A DNA stretch of 35,098 nucleotides from Spirochaetota bacterium (GTDB lineage: Bacteria; Spirochaetota; Spirochaetia; Treponematales; Treponemataceae), in assembly GCA_016285185.1 (NCBI GenBank), contig JAEEQG010000151.1:1-35098 (forward strand). Reading direction: 5' to 3'. This document shows, in pieces, positions 23,922-32,685 of this stretch. The translations under genes and the position numbers were made by a program. Position 1 is the first letter of the stretch; each line of letters opens with the position of its first letter. The notes below the pieces were generated by a model that saw only the letters and a program-made list of their open reading frames with translations, searched no databases and was not told the DNA's origin.

Positions 23922-25418
23922 CTATATCATCTTTGCAATGAGATCTTTCTCGCCAAGTTCACGGCTTCTCTTAAACTCACCGTTAAACTTTCCGTCCTTC
24001 ATTATAAAGATGCGGTCACTCATACCTAATAGCTCAGGCAATTCTTCTGAAATCATAATGATAGACTTTCCTTGCTTTTTGAGTTCAGTCATCAAGGTAT
24101 AAATATCAGCTTTTACTCTAACATCAATACCACGTGTAGGGCTGTCCAAAATAAGAATATCAGAATCTTTTCCTATCCAGCGTGCCAGTACTACTTTCTG
24201 CTTATTACCTCCGGAAAGTTCAAAAACGTACTGCTTTATGCCGGTCATTTTTGTACTCATTTGTGTTGCATATTTTGAAGCAAATTCATCCAGAGCACCA
24301 AGATTCAGGAAACCTTTTTTCGAGAGGTCATCCATAGAAGGCAGTATAATGTTTTCACCGATTGTATCCGCAATAACTATGGATTCGTTGTCGCGGTCCT
24401 TAGAAGCATAAGCGATGCTGTGTTTGATTGCTCCAGGAATATCTTGGATTTCGTAGCCATCGCTTAAAGTTACTTTTCCGGTTCTGTTATATGAAGCACC
24501 GAAAATTGCTTTACCGATTTCGTGCATACCACATTCAGAAAGACCACCGATACCAAGTATTTCACCTTTATGAAGTTCAAGATTTATATCTTGGAACTCA
24601 CCTGGTACTCTCAGATTTTTGAGTGACAAAACAACTTCATCTGAAACAGGTTCATCGTAATCAGTGCGATAATACTTATTATCAAGTTCACGGCCAACCA
24701 TTTCGCGTTTGAGGTCATCTGTGGTAACCTCTTTTGTATTTACGGTTTTAACAAGAACACCATCACGAAGAACAGAAATTCTGTCTGTGTGTTCCAGAAC
24801 TTCATCCAGATCGTGCGAAATAAAGATTACGGTTGAACCCATTTCGCGTGTTTTGTTCATAACCTTAAAAAGTTCCTGTCTTCCATCATGGCTCAAAGCA
24901 GTTGTTGTTTCGTCTACAACAAGGATTTTGGGGTTAAAATATGTAGCTTTTACAATTTCGACGAGTTTACGCTCTTCAAAGGAGTAATGATCTATCATTT
25001 TTGAAGCTTTTATATTTGTAAACCCATAGGAATCCAAAAGCCGTTGAGCTTCTTTATTCATTGCATTGGAGTCTTTTACAATACCGTGCATGAATTTATC
25101 TTCTTCACCCAGGAAAATATTTTCAGCAACAGTTAGTCCGGGCAATGTTCCCATTTCCTGAACGATAATGGAAATTCCCATTTTATTTGCCTCAACCTGA
25201 TTTTTAGGTCTGATTTCTTTACCCATAAGATTGAAGCTACCGCTTGATATTGTATAAATACCGCAAAGCATAGAACTGAAAGTTGATTTACCGGAACCGT
25301 TTTCACCAATCAGCCCGTGTATTTCTCCGCTATAAAGCTCAAAAGAAAGATCGCTTACGGCATGAGTTATACCAAAGTGTTTATTTATTTTTTCCGCTTT
25401 TAAAATTACTTCACTCAT
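23922..25418 (-). CDS. Sugar ABC transporter ATPase with two nucleotide-binding domains (MglA/RbsA family)
   Basis: This 498-residue protein is a tandem of two ABC ATPase domains, as in MglA, RbsA and XylG. Domain 1 has Walker A GENGSGKST, SFEERKLVEI in place of the signature, and Walker B ILVVDETTTAL. Domain 2 has the family's degenerate P-loop (GIGGLSECGMHEIGKAIFG), a canonical LSGGNKQKV signature and ILILDSPTRGID. This asymmetry is normal for the family, with one competent and one degenerate site. It powers uptake by the two permeases encoded on either side. It follows the first permease gene by 19 nt with an AGAAGAGA ribosome-binding site. Confidence 0.93.
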   Translation of the reverse strand: MSEVILKAEKINKHFGITHAVSDLSFELYSGEIHGLIGENGSGKSTFSSMLCGIYTISSGSFNLMGKEIRPKNQVEANKMGISIIVQEMGTLPGLTVAENIFLGEEDKFMHGIVKDSNAMNKEAQRLLDSYGFTNIKASKMIDHYSFEERKLVEIVKATYFNPKILVVDETTTALSHDGRQELFKVMNKTREMGSTVIFISHDLDEVLEHTDRISVLRDGVLVKTVNTKEVTTDDLKREMVGRELDNKYYRTDYDEPVSDEVVLSLKNLRVPGEFQDINLELHKGEILGIGGLSECGMHEIGKAIFGASYNRTGKVTLSDGYEIQDIPGAIKHSIAYASKDRDNESIVIADTIGENIILPSMDDLSKKGFLNLGALDEFASKYATQMSTKMTGIKQYVFELSGGNKQKVVLARWIGKDSDILILDSPTRGIDVRVKADIYTLMTELKKQGKSIIMISEELPELLGMSDRIFIMKDGKFNGEFKRSRELGEKDLIAKMI

Positions 25419-25437
25419 AAATCTCTTCTCGTTTTAA

Positions 25438-26430
25438 TTATTTGACTACACTACCAATCTTTCCACGGTTGGTAAGAGTAACGATAGCAAGGAGAACTGC
25501 ACCTGTAACAAAGTCATTGATTGTTGTAGGTACATCAAGAGCAACAAGCCCGTTAAATATCATAGTAATGATGAACTCACCGATTACGATTGCAGTAACC
25601 GGACAGCCATATTTCTTAAATGCAATTCCAAAGAAGGTTCCCATTAAAGGCTTAAAGTTGCGGTCCATACTGGTCATACCGGTTACAGCCAGAATACCCT
25701 TTCCGTAACTTACAGTCAAAAGTGCCATAATTCCTACAAAAAAGTGAAGGAGCACAAAGCCTATGAACTTATATTTTTCTACGCTGATACCCATATTTTT
25801 TGCTACAAGTTCGTTACTGCCGATTGCATTACAATAAGTACCGATTCTTGTAAACCTTAAAATGAATACCATCAACAGGAATGCCATAAAAGCTACGACA
25901 TAATTCCATGGGGCATGATTAAACGCCAAAATTGAAGCATCTGTAAGCTTCCCGGGGAAGCCGGAAGTATCAAGCCTTACTACATAGTTTGCAACACTCT
26001 CGAGAATCAACATAAGGCCGACTGTTACAATCATAGAAGGTATTCTAAGCTTGGAATAAAAGAAACCATTAAAAGAACCTATTAAGGCTCCTGTAAGGAG
26101 AGTTCCTCCAATGAGCCCAAAATATCCGAAATATCTTGAGAGCAAAACACCAACCATAGATGAAAGAACAATATTTGCACCTATGGAAAAGTCAAAAAGA
26201 CCCATTACAACAATAAAGTAAAAACCACATCCACCTACAGCATATTGAATACTTGTCTGAAGATAATCAGACATAAGCTTTGGTGTTCCGAAGTTATCAG
26301 GGGATAAGAGTTTAAAGATTATCCAACATATTATAGCTAAAATGATTAGAGCAGTTACTCCAAAATAACGACTTTTTTTAAATGCGGCAAAAGTTCCGCC
26401 GTCTGACAATGTATTTCCGTTTTTATTCAT
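25438..26430 (-). CDS. Sugar ABC transporter permease (RbsC/MglC family), first
   Basis: This 330-residue multi-span permease of the same family as the other permease here shows FIVVMGLFDFSIGANIVLSS, ALIGSFNGFFYSKLRIPSMIVTVG, CNAIGSNELVAKNMGISVEKYK and KPLMGTFFGIAFKKYGCPVTAIVIGE. It lies downstream of the binding-protein gene across a strong hairpin terminator, so it should be made at lower levels than the binding protein. No strong ribosome-binding site precedes the ATG. Paired with the second permease it probably forms a heterodimeric channel. Confidence 0.9.
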   Translation of the reverse strand: MNKNGNTLSDGGTFAAFKKSRYFGVTALIILAIICWIIFKLLSPDNFGTPKLMSDYLQTSIQYAVGGCGFYFIVVMGLFDFSIGANIVLSSMVGVLLSRYFGYFGLIGGTLLTGALIGSFNGFFYSKLRIPSMIVTVGLMLILESVANYVVRLDTSGFPGKLTDASILAFNHAPWNYVVAFMAFLLMVFILRFTRIGTYCNAIGSNELVAKNMGISVEKYKFIGFVLLHFFVGIMALLTVSYGKGILAVTGMTSMDRNFKPLMGTFFGIAFKKYGCPVTAIVIGEFIITMIFNGLVALDVPTTINDFVTGAVLLAIVTLTNRGKIGSVVK

Positions 26431-26446
26431 ATCTTTATATCATCCT

Positions 26447-26483
26447 AAAAAAAGGGAGCAGTTTTTTGAATTGTTCTGCTCCC
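26447..26483 (-). terminator. Intra-operon attenuating terminator after the binding-protein gene
   Basis: GGGAGCAG (26454-26461) and CTGCTCCC (26476-26483) form a perfect 8-bp stem. In the minus direction T7 follows (26453-26447). It lies between the binding protein and the first permease and would make the lipoprotein more abundant than the membrane parts. Confidence 0.8.
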
Positions 26484-26527
26484 TGACAAGAGATAAAACG
26501 GTGTAATTCCGTTTATTCTATGAAAAA

Positions 26528-27658
26528 CTATCTGCGGCTCTTAACATCTTCGATAGAAAGTTTTGCAGCAGCTGCTTCAAGGTCTTTTTCTGAAAGTGCT
26601 GCCATAGCTTTAAGTTCTTGTGCGTTGTATGGAAGCGCATCGACAAAGTACTTTGCATAGGCTGCGTAATCATCAGGAGATGCAACATAAAGATACGGGA
26701 AGTTGACTTCATAGAAAGAGTTTGTAGGAACAGAATAGTTTCCTTTGATTGCATTGTAAACAAGCATGAATGCAAACAATGGGTCGCAGTAGTGTCCGCC
26801 GGATTCAGCAGCCATACCGCCAGTCTTAAGCTGTTCATCAAGGTCAGCAAGGAAGTCTGTAGAAACGACAGCGATCTTTCCTTTTTTACCCATAGCTTCA
26901 ATAGCTGCCAAAGCACCAACCAATGTATCTCCACCGCCACCAGCTACGATAAGTGCGTCAATATCTGGGTTAGCATTAATAATAGCTTCTGCTGTTGAAC
27001 GACCTGTATCAGATGTTGTTCCACCGTATTGTGGTTCAAGCAATTCAATTTTATTAGAATGAGAAGCATTCCATGCTTCTGTACCTTTCTTATAGCCTTC
27101 CCAGCGAAGAAGGAATGTAGCATCACCTGCTTCCCAACCTTCGAGAGCAATCTTTTTGCATCCTTTTTCACCAAGGATTGTAACAAGTTTATAACCGTTT
27201 TCAACTTCGTTTTCGTGAACTGCACCTACAAAATATGGTGATTTTGTTGCAAGAGCATACTCGTTGGGGTTTGTTGCCTGGCTGATAATGCGGAAGAACT
27301 GTGCAACGTAAACCTTGTTAGCTGTACAGGTATTGATTACTGATGTCATTTCAGCGGAAGCTGAGTTACAGATAATCATACCATCGCAGCCTGCTGCACA
27401 CAATGTTTCAGCAGAAGCAGTTACGTTTTCAGAGATATGTCCCTGATCCACATACATAACCTGAACATCAAGAGCCTTTGCAGCTTCATCGATTATGCGC
27501 TTGCACTGGCTGCCCAAAGTGTCTGTTGAACTCCAGATTGAAACACCAATCTTGATTTTTTTTGAATCAGAAGATTCTTTCGCTGTTTTTTTAGCACAAG
27601 AAACAAACATTGTTCCTATCAATGCTACAGAAAGCAGCACACATAATAATTTTTTCAT
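26528..27658 (-). CDS. Sugar-binding lipoprotein of an Mgl/Rbs-type ABC transporter
   Basis: This 376-residue periplasmic binding protein-like (Peripla_BP_4) lipoprotein has a signal peptide of about 20 residues ending in FVSC (Cys21). IKIGVSIWSSTDTLGSQCKRIIDEAAK, CAAGCDGMIICNSAS, ADIDAL-type and GGGGDTLVGALAAIEAMGK segments mark the two-lobed fold. It delivers substrate to the two permeases encoded downstream. The ATG at 27658 has a perfect GGAGG site 7 nt upstream. It is the first gene of the operon, preceded by more than 500 nt without a gene. The ligand is unknown; a mono- or small saccharide is most likely from the family, but nucleoside or autoinducer uptake is possible. Confidence 0.9.
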   Translation of the reverse strand: MKKLLCVLLSVALIGTMFVSCAKKTAKESSDSKKIKIGVSIWSSTDTLGSQCKRIIDEAAKALDVQVMYVDQGHISENVTASAETLCAAGCDGMIICNSASAEMTSVINTCTANKVYVAQFFRIISQATNPNEYALATKSPYFVGAVHENEVENGYKLVTILGEKGCKKIALEGWEAGDATFLLRWEGYKKGTEAWNASHSNKIELLEPQYGGTTSDTGRSTAEAIINANPDIDALIVAGGGGDTLVGALAAIEAMGKKGKIAVVSTDFLADLDEQLKTGGMAAESGGHYCDPLFAFMLVYNAIKGNYSVPTNSFYEVNFPYLYVASPDDYAAYAKYFVDALPYNAQELKAMAALSEKDLEAAAAKLSIEDVKSRR

Positions 27659-28193
27659 CTACTTCCCTCCTTAAGGAAACATTTTTTTCTTTGGTTGCTT
27701 TTCATTCCAACAGCATAAGTTCAACAAGACTTTTGCTGATTTATCCTGCCCATTTGTTCCGGAAACCACAACCGTTCTATGGTGTTATAATATTTCATAA
27801 AAAATCAAAAGAGAATGTGTTAATTTATTGAAAAAAATTAAATTTTTTATTTATTTTTTCTACAACTAGAATTTTGGATACTTTTTCGCCATAAAAGTTT
27901 TATTTTTTTTACTGAATTTGTTGAATTTTTTCCGAATCAACAGAACTCTTCTATTATACTCTTTTATATTCTTTACAAAGAATAGTATATTTCTAAAATA
28001 TTGTAAATAAACACTTTAGATTAATAGACGAGAGCTGGTCATGTATCTCCGGCTCTTTTTTGATAAAGCTTTTCTTAAAAGAACGTAGACTAAAAACTGT
28101 TACCTTTAGATAAAAAGTAACGAATTTAAACACATAATCTTCCAAATATATGTTATCCTTTTCTTAAAACGATGTATCAATATAGAGGATTAT
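27659..28193. other. 535-nt AT-rich intergenic region between divergent transporter units
   Basis: No gene is visible. For the ABC operon (minus strand) I see a weak promoter candidate TTAACA at 27823-27818 with TATGAA about 18 nt on, and a stronger -10-like TATAAT at 27958-27953; both imply long leaders. On the plus strand lies an orphan terminator at 28031-28061 with no gene in front of it. A GTTAC/GTAAC hairpin sits near 28100-28122. A leader or small RNA is possible. Confidence 0.5.
28031..28061 (+). terminator. Orphan intrinsic terminator upstream of the MFS gene
   Basis: AGAGCTGG (28031-28038) pairs with CCGGCTCT (28049-28056) over 8 bp with one U.G pair and a 10-nt loop. T6 follows (28056-28061). 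No open reading frame on the plus strand ends in front of it; the next gene begins at 28194. Confidence 0.75.
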
Positions 28194-29363
28194 ATGAGAG
28201 ATGTTTCTTTAAATATTAAAAAGTTGGCTTTATTCAATTTTTTTACGGAAGTAAAGTTTTATTCTCCAATTATCGTTATTGTCTTTAACGCTTTTTTAGG
28301 AAATTACACAACATCGATGTCTATTCTTTCGGTAATGTCGCTGGCCGTAATCATTATGGAATTCCCGACCGGTGTTTTGGGCGATTTGGCCGGCAAAAAA
28401 ACAGCTGCAATTTTGGGAGCAATGTGTAATCTTATTGGTATTGGTTTATGGGCGTTGTTTCCGGTTTACTGGAGCTTTTTAACGGGCGCATTTTTTCTTG
28501 GAACGGCCACGGCATTTTTTTCGGGTAATAATGAAGCGCTTTTGTATGATTCGTTAAAAGAAAAAAACTTGCAGGAAGAATTTCATGCTTATTTAGGCAA
28601 GACAAATTACACAATGCAGTTTGCGCTTGTTTTTACGGCTGTTTTGTCAGCGATTCTGGCAAAATATTCAATGCGTCTTGTGCTGGTTCTTTCGGTGTTT
28701 CCGCAAATTATAAGCGTGATCATTGCATTTACGTTTGTAGATACAGGCTACAAAGCGCAGGTCAAAAATCCTTTTAAGCATGTGGCGGCAGCTTTTAAGA
28801 AAATCGCTAATAATCCAAAATTGATCGGCTTGATATTTGCAAAATCTTTGCAGGAAGGTCTTTCGTCGTCTTCTTATCAGATTCAGGCGGCGTATTTCAA
28901 CAGCTTGTGTCCACTTTGGTTTATTGGCATTTTGCGTGGTTTGTCGAATGTGCTCGGCGCATTAAGCTTTTATTTTTCAGATAAAATCTTTAAGCGTTTT
29001 TCAAAGCGTGTCTGTCTGATTGCTTCTAACTTGTACGGGCGATTGTCAAGCTTGCTTGCGCTGATTATAAATGCAATTGCTTCGCCGTTTTTGTTCATTT
29101 CGTCATCAGCGTTTTTCGGTGTTTCGTCAGTTGCCAACAGTTCGCTGATGCAGGCCGAATTTTCTGATGAAGAAAGGTCAACAATGGGTTCAATAACTTC
29201 GTTTATTGGCTCAATTGTCGTTGCGGGTTTTTCTGTCTTGGTCGGTTATCTTGCAGACAGACTTTCTGTAAGGCACAGCCTCTTTATTATTCAAATAACG
29301 ATGTTCATACCGCTTTTTATTTATTGGCGCACTTTATGGAAAAAGCCAAAGAATGCGAAGTAA
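28194..29363 (+). CDS. Major facilitator superfamily transporter
   Basis: This 389-residue protein has about 12 hydrophobic spans and a motif A-like loop (MEFPTGVLGDLAGKK) between spans 2 and 3, followed by FFSGNNEALLYDSLKEK. It fits the 12-TM MFS efflux group without extra domains. A second, weaker loop motif occurs at GYLADRLSVRHS. AGAGGA lies 4-5 nt before the ATG at 28194. It stands alone and converges with the DMT transporter gene, leaving 31 nt. Substrate is unknown; many similar small MFS proteins are drug or metabolite exporters. Confidence 0.85.
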   Translation: MRDVSLNIKKLALFNFFTEVKFYSPIIVIVFNAFLGNYTTSMSILSVMSLAVIIMEFPTGVLGDLAGKKTAAILGAMCNLIGIGLWALFPVYWSFLTGAFFLGTATAFFSGNNEALLYDSLKEKNLQEEFHAYLGKTNYTMQFALVFTAVLSAILAKYSMRLVLVLSVFPQIISVIIAFTFVDTGYKAQVKNPFKHVAAAFKKIANNPKLIGLIFAKSLQEGLSSSSYQIQAAYFNSLCPLWFIGILRGLSNVLGALSFYFSDKIFKRFSKRVCLIASNLYGRLSSLLALIINAIASPFLFISSSAFFGVSSVANSSLMQAEFSDEERSTMGSITSFIGSIVVAGFSVLVGYLADRLSVRHSLFIIQITMFIPLFIYWRTLWKKPKNAK

Positions 29364-29394
29364 AAAACCGGAAGATTTTCAGAAAGTTGTTTAA

Positions 29395-30258
29395 CTACCT
29401 CTCCTTTTGGATGAGAACTAGTGAAGCCAAGATTAGGAGAATACCAAGCACAATGATTGCTGAGACGGGTTCGGAAAATACAAGAAAGCCGGTCAGTGTA
29501 CCGACAACAGGTTCTACCGTTACAAGCACTGCGGCTTTGCCTGTCTCGAGCCCGCTTAATCCGTATGTGTAAAAGAAATACGGAAGAACTGTACACAAAA
29601 GCCCGATTCCTGCGAACAGACAGATGCTTTTGCTTGTCACAAGAGGCAGGAGTGTTGAAAAGTTTGAAAACGGAATGATGCTTACGAGCGAAAACAGGAA
29701 AGTGTAAAAAATAACCGTAATTGTGTTGTATTTTTTAAGTGCATAGCGTGTAAAAACCGAATACAACGCATAGCCGAAGCCTGCTCCGAGGCCGGTTAAA
29801 AAGCCTTTAGGTGTTATTCCCGCCGCGTTCCCGCCACTAAAGATTCCTGAAACAAGACAGCAGCCTGCAAATGTAAAAATAACGGCAAGCACTTTGTACA
29901 AATTGAGTTTTTCCTTGAACAAAAGTATCGAAAAGAACATTACAAAAATCGGAGATGTGTACAAAAGAATTACGGCAGTAGATGCGCCGACTTCGACTAT
30001 GGTCTTGAAGTAACAGAGTGAGAAAAACGTTAGACTGAGTACGCCGGAACCCAAAAACATCCACAAATCTTTTGCGCTGATATGCAGCAGTTTTTTGTCA
30101 TAAATCAGAATGAATACAAACATCAGAATGACAGAAATCAAAACTCTGAAAAAGAGTATCTGTGCGGATGAAAACCCCATTGCTGAAAGCGGCTTAATAA
30201 AAAGACTTATCAAGCCCCACAAAAGACCTGCAAGGATGGTTGAAAGAACGTACCTCAT
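29395..30258 (-). CDS. DMT-superfamily (EamA) transporter
   Basis: This protein of about 287 residues consists of two EamA repeats of five spans each, as in RhaT/YdcZ-type drug/metabolite transporters. Landmarks are LSTILAGLLWGLISLFIKPLS at the start, TAVILLYTSPIFVMFFSILLFKEKLN closing repeat 1, GYALYSVFTRYALKKY opening repeat 2, and TVEPVVGTLTGFLVFSEPVS near the end. The ATG at 30258 is preferred to an in-frame TTG at 30279: a consensus-like promoter (TTGACG, 17 nt, TAGAGT) ends 8 nt before it. A GAGGT touches the ATG and is too close to act normally. It is alone in its unit. Exported metabolite is unknown. Confidence 0.85.
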   Translation of the reverse strand: MRYVLSTILAGLLWGLISLFIKPLSAMGFSSAQILFFRVLISVILMFVFILIYDKKLLHISAKDLWMFLGSGVLSLTFFSLCYFKTIVEVGASTAVILLYTSPIFVMFFSILLFKEKLNLYKVLAVIFTFAGCCLVSGIFSGGNAAGITPKGFLTGLGAGFGYALYSVFTRYALKKYNTITVIFYTFLFSLVSIIPFSNFSTLLPLVTSKSICLFAGIGLLCTVLPYFFYTYGLSGLETGKAAVLVTVEPVVGTLTGFLVFSEPVSAIIVLGILLILASLVLIQKER

Positions 30259-30266
30259 ACCTCGAC

Positions 30267-30295
30267 ACTCTACAGACAATCGCAGTTTGCGTCAA
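30267..30295 (-). promoter_or_regulatory. Predicted near-leaderless promoter of the DMT transporter gene
   Basis: On the minus strand TTGACG (30295-30290), a 17-nt spacer and TAGAGT (30272-30267) are followed after 8 nt by the ATG at 30258. Confidence 0.6.
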
Positions 30296-30397
30296 TTGCA
30301 CCGGTAAAGAGTCAAACTTGGCAAAATATTCTATTTACATATTCATTCTATTGTGTAATAGTATATGTTATATCTTTTTATACAGCAGGGAGTTTGC

Positions 30398-31012
30398 ATG
30401 AAAAACAAGAAAAACTCTTTTCCGTTTTCAACTGTAATTGCTGCAGTTTTATTCATCTTGGTACATTTTCTTTTTAAGATTACGGTTTTTAAGTCCATTC
30501 TTCTTGCTCTTGCCGGTTTTATTACTTCAAAAATAATTATAAAATCAATCGCCAAAAACAAGGATACCATTCTCATAGGCGGCGTTTCGCAAAAAGAACT
30601 CGATGCGGCTCTTTCGGCTGGATACGAAAAGCTTCACCAAATCCGCAAATATGACGGACTTTTGTATTCAACGCCCATCAAACCGGATCTTGATTCAATC
30701 GAAGTTTCTACCACAAAGATTCTTGAAGAAATCAAGCGTGACCCGCCGGATTTGCGCAAATCAAACCAGTTTTTAACGTATTATCTGGATGCAACAGTCC
30801 GCATTCTCGCAAAATATGTGGAACTTCGCAAACACAACAACGGCGACCCCGAAATAGCGGAATCCGTAAAAAAAGTTGAAGAAACTTTTTCTACCATAAG
30901 AAAAGCTTTTGACAACCAGTTTACGCGCCTTTTGGGCAACGAAGTTTCGGATCTTGAAGTTGAACTGTCGTTGCTGAAAAACACACTTAAAATGGAAGGT
31001 CTATGCGATTAA
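30398..31012 (+). CDS. xpaC: XpaC-like protein (5-bromo-4-chloroindolyl phosphate hydrolysis family)
   Basis: This 204-residue protein has two adjacent hydrophobic spans at the N-terminus (about residues 9-50, TVIAAVLFILVHFLFKI and ILLALAGFITSKIII) and a helical cytoplasmic part with coiled-coil character. The family name comes from an early reporter phenotype; its real function is unknown. It is typically encoded next to telA, as it is here (36-nt gap). The ATG at 30398 is chosen because GGGAG lies 5 nt upstream; the longer frame from 30365 lacks a site. A promoter is likely just upstream (TTTACA at 30334-30339), but its -10 is ambiguous. Confidence 0.8.
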   Translation: MKNKKNSFPFSTVIAAVLFILVHFLFKITVFKSILLALAGFITSKIIIKSIAKNKDTILIGGVSQKELDAALSAGYEKLHQIRKYDGLLYSTPIKPDLDSIEVSTTKILEEIKRDPPDLRKSNQFLTYYLDATVRILAKYVELRKHNNGDPEIAESVKKVEETFSTIRKAFDNQFTRLLGNEVSDLEVELSLLKNTLKMEGLCD

Positions 31013-31048
31013 ACGCATTTTAATTCAAATATAAAGGAAGAAAACATT

Positions 31049-32128
31049 ATGTCAGATGCAATGAATCAAAACGCTCTTCTGCCTGCAGAAGAAGCAAAGC
31101 AGGAAATCTCTTTGAAAGAAGAGGATATGGCAAAAGCTAAGGAAATAGCAAAAACCATAGAGATTGACAATTCACAGGCACTAATCCAGTACGGTATCGG
31201 CGCACAGTCAAAAATTTCAAATTTTGCCGACAGCATACTGAATCAGGTTCGTGCAAATGACAGCGGTTACATTGGCGAAGATTTGACGAATCTTCTTATG
31301 AAGATTAAGGACGTAAACGTTAATTCGCTTACAAACCAGAAAAAAGGTGTATTTTCCAACCTGTTTTTCAGTGTTGACAAATTCTTTACTAAATATGAAA
31401 AGCTTTCAGTTCAAATTGAAAAGATTATCTCACAGTTGAACGAAGCCCGGATGCAGCTTTTGCGCGACATCACAATGCTCGACCAGATGTACGGCAAAAA
31501 CCTGGATTATTTGAACGAGCTTGATGTTTACATTGTTGCGGGAAAGATGAAAATTGACGAGGTAAGAAGCACCGTTCTGCCGGAACTCCAGAAGAAGGTA
31601 GAAGCTGAATCCAATCCTGCAACAACACAGGAATTGAACGACTTGATGCAGTTCCTCGACCGTTTTGAAAAGAAACTCCACGACCTTAAGCTTTCACGCA
31701 TGATTTCAATTCAGACAGCACCGCAGCTCAGATTGATTCAGAACAACGACCAGCTGCTTGTTGAAAAAATCCAAAGCTCCATAATGAACACAATTCCGCT
31801 TTGGAAAAATCAGATTGTAATTGCTGTAAGCCTTTTCCGCCAGAAAAAAGCTCTTGAAGTTCAGCGCGAAGTTACAGATGCAACAAATAATCTTCTTGAA
31901 AAGAATTCCGAAATGCTCAAAGAGAACTCAATTGGTACAGCTAAAGAGATGGAACGCGGTATTGTAGAAATTGAAACGCTCAAGAAGGTAAATGCAGACT
32001 TGATTTCTACAATCGAAGAAACGCTCAAGATTCAGGAAGAAGGCCGCAACAAGCGTGCTGCCGCAGAAAGCGAACTTGCCAAGATGGAAAGCGAGCTCAA
32101 AGACAAGCTTACAGGAATCAAAGGCTAG
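31049..32128 (+). CDS. telA: TelA-like toxic anion resistance protein
   Basis: This 359-residue protein is almost wholly alpha-helical and soluble, with long heptad-like stretches (for example 120-230 and 285-355), and fits the TelA/KlaA family. LRDITMLDQMYGKNLDYLNELDVYIVAGKMKI and NTIPLWKNQIVIAVSLFRQKKALEVQREVTDATNNLLEKNSEMLK are typical family segments. The family is linked to tellurite and, in some bacteria, to envelope-stress and antimicrobial tolerance; the mechanism is not established. An AAGGAAG site lies about 8 nt before the ATG. It follows xpaC on the same transcript. No TerC/TerD-type genes are in the window. Confidence 0.88.
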   Translation: MSDAMNQNALLPAEEAKQEISLKEEDMAKAKEIAKTIEIDNSQALIQYGIGAQSKISNFADSILNQVRANDSGYIGEDLTNLLMKIKDVNVNSLTNQKKGVFSNLFFSVDKFFTKYEKLSVQIEKIISQLNEARMQLLRDITMLDQMYGKNLDYLNELDVYIVAGKMKIDEVRSTVLPELQKKVEAESNPATTQELNDLMQFLDRFEKKLHDLKLSRMISIQTAPQLRLIQNNDQLLVEKIQSSIMNTIPLWKNQIVIAVSLFRQKKALEVQREVTDATNNLLEKNSEMLKENSIGTAKEMERGIVEIETLKKVNADLISTIEETLKIQEEGRNKRAAAESELAKMESELKDKLTGIKG

Positions 32129-32145
32129 GTATAGTAAACGGACAG

Positions 32146-32175
32146 ATTGCCTTTTCAAATACTTGCAAAGGCAAT
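32146..32175. terminator. Inverted repeat between convergent telA and the 172-residue gene
   Basis: ATTGCCTTT (32146-32154) and AAAGGCAAT (32167-32175) are perfect 9-nt arms with a 12-nt loop, covering the end of the minus-strand gene. There is no T-run after it on either strand, so it may be a weak or factor-assisted terminator, or an mRNA 3'-end protector. Confidence 0.4.
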
Positions 32176-32673
32176 CCGCCCTGCATAGTCTTTGTTAAGT
32201 GAATCATACAATTCTTTTTCCGCTGTAAAATACACGTACTCGGGATGTTTTTTTTGCAGAGCATCGATTATGGTCATTACAGAACCCTTTGTAGTTCCTG
32301 CCGGGAAGCATATACCTGCAACGGAAGTGCAGTCTTTGATTCGTCTTGCTATATGATAAAATACATCGGATTGTTCCGCACCGGCAACTGAACCTGTAGC
32401 GGAAAATATTACGGTTTTGCCGCTCTGCTCAAGCTGTTTAAGTGCAGAACGCAAATCCGCAAGAAAAGCTTCATCAAAGTTTTCAGCATCAACACATGCA
32501 AATGATACGGGAAATTCAAGCAGAACCAGTTCTTTTGCGGAAAAACCCGCAAGCAAAGACTCCGGTACTTTTTTATCCGTAAGAGTGAGTTTTTTTATTG
32601 TGGAAAAAGCAACACCGTCTTTGTTATACAACACGCCGTCTTTGGCATAATAATCCGCTTCGGTTAATTTCAT
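32155..32673 (-). CDS. Unknown 172-residue protein
   Basis: I do not recognise this protein. It is soluble, with alternating strand and helix segments: KELVLLEFPVSFACVDAENF, DLRSALKQLEQSGKTVIFSATGSV, CTSVAGICFPAGTTKGSVMTIIDALQKKHPEYVYFTAEKELYDSL. The pattern suggests an alpha/beta fold, perhaps a fragmentary TIM-barrel-like or flavodoxin-like one. The ATG at 32673 is chosen for AGGGA 6-7 nt upstream; the longer frame from 32721 would start inside the preceding terminator hairpin. It lies downstream of the EIIA gene, separated by a terminator, and may be expressed by read-through. Confidence 0.7.
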   Translation of the reverse strand: MKLTEADYYAKDGVLYNKDGVAFSTIKKLTLTDKKVPESLLAGFSAKELVLLEFPVSFACVDAENFDEAFLADLRSALKQLEQSGKTVIFSATGSVAGAEQSDVFYHIARRIKDCTSVAGICFPAGTTKGSVMTIIDALQKKHPEYVYFTAEKELYDSLNKDYAGRIAFASI

Positions 32674-32685
32674 ACAAGTCCCTAT

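Noticed and set aside
26518-26940. 140-codon open frame overlapping the binding-protein gene, with neighbours 26618-26998 and 26944-27225
   Set aside because: They are shifted-frame shadows of the binding-protein gene with biased composition.
27659-28193. CRISPR array or mobile element in the AT-rich gap
   Set aside because: No regular repeats, terminal inverted repeats or transposase fragment are visible.
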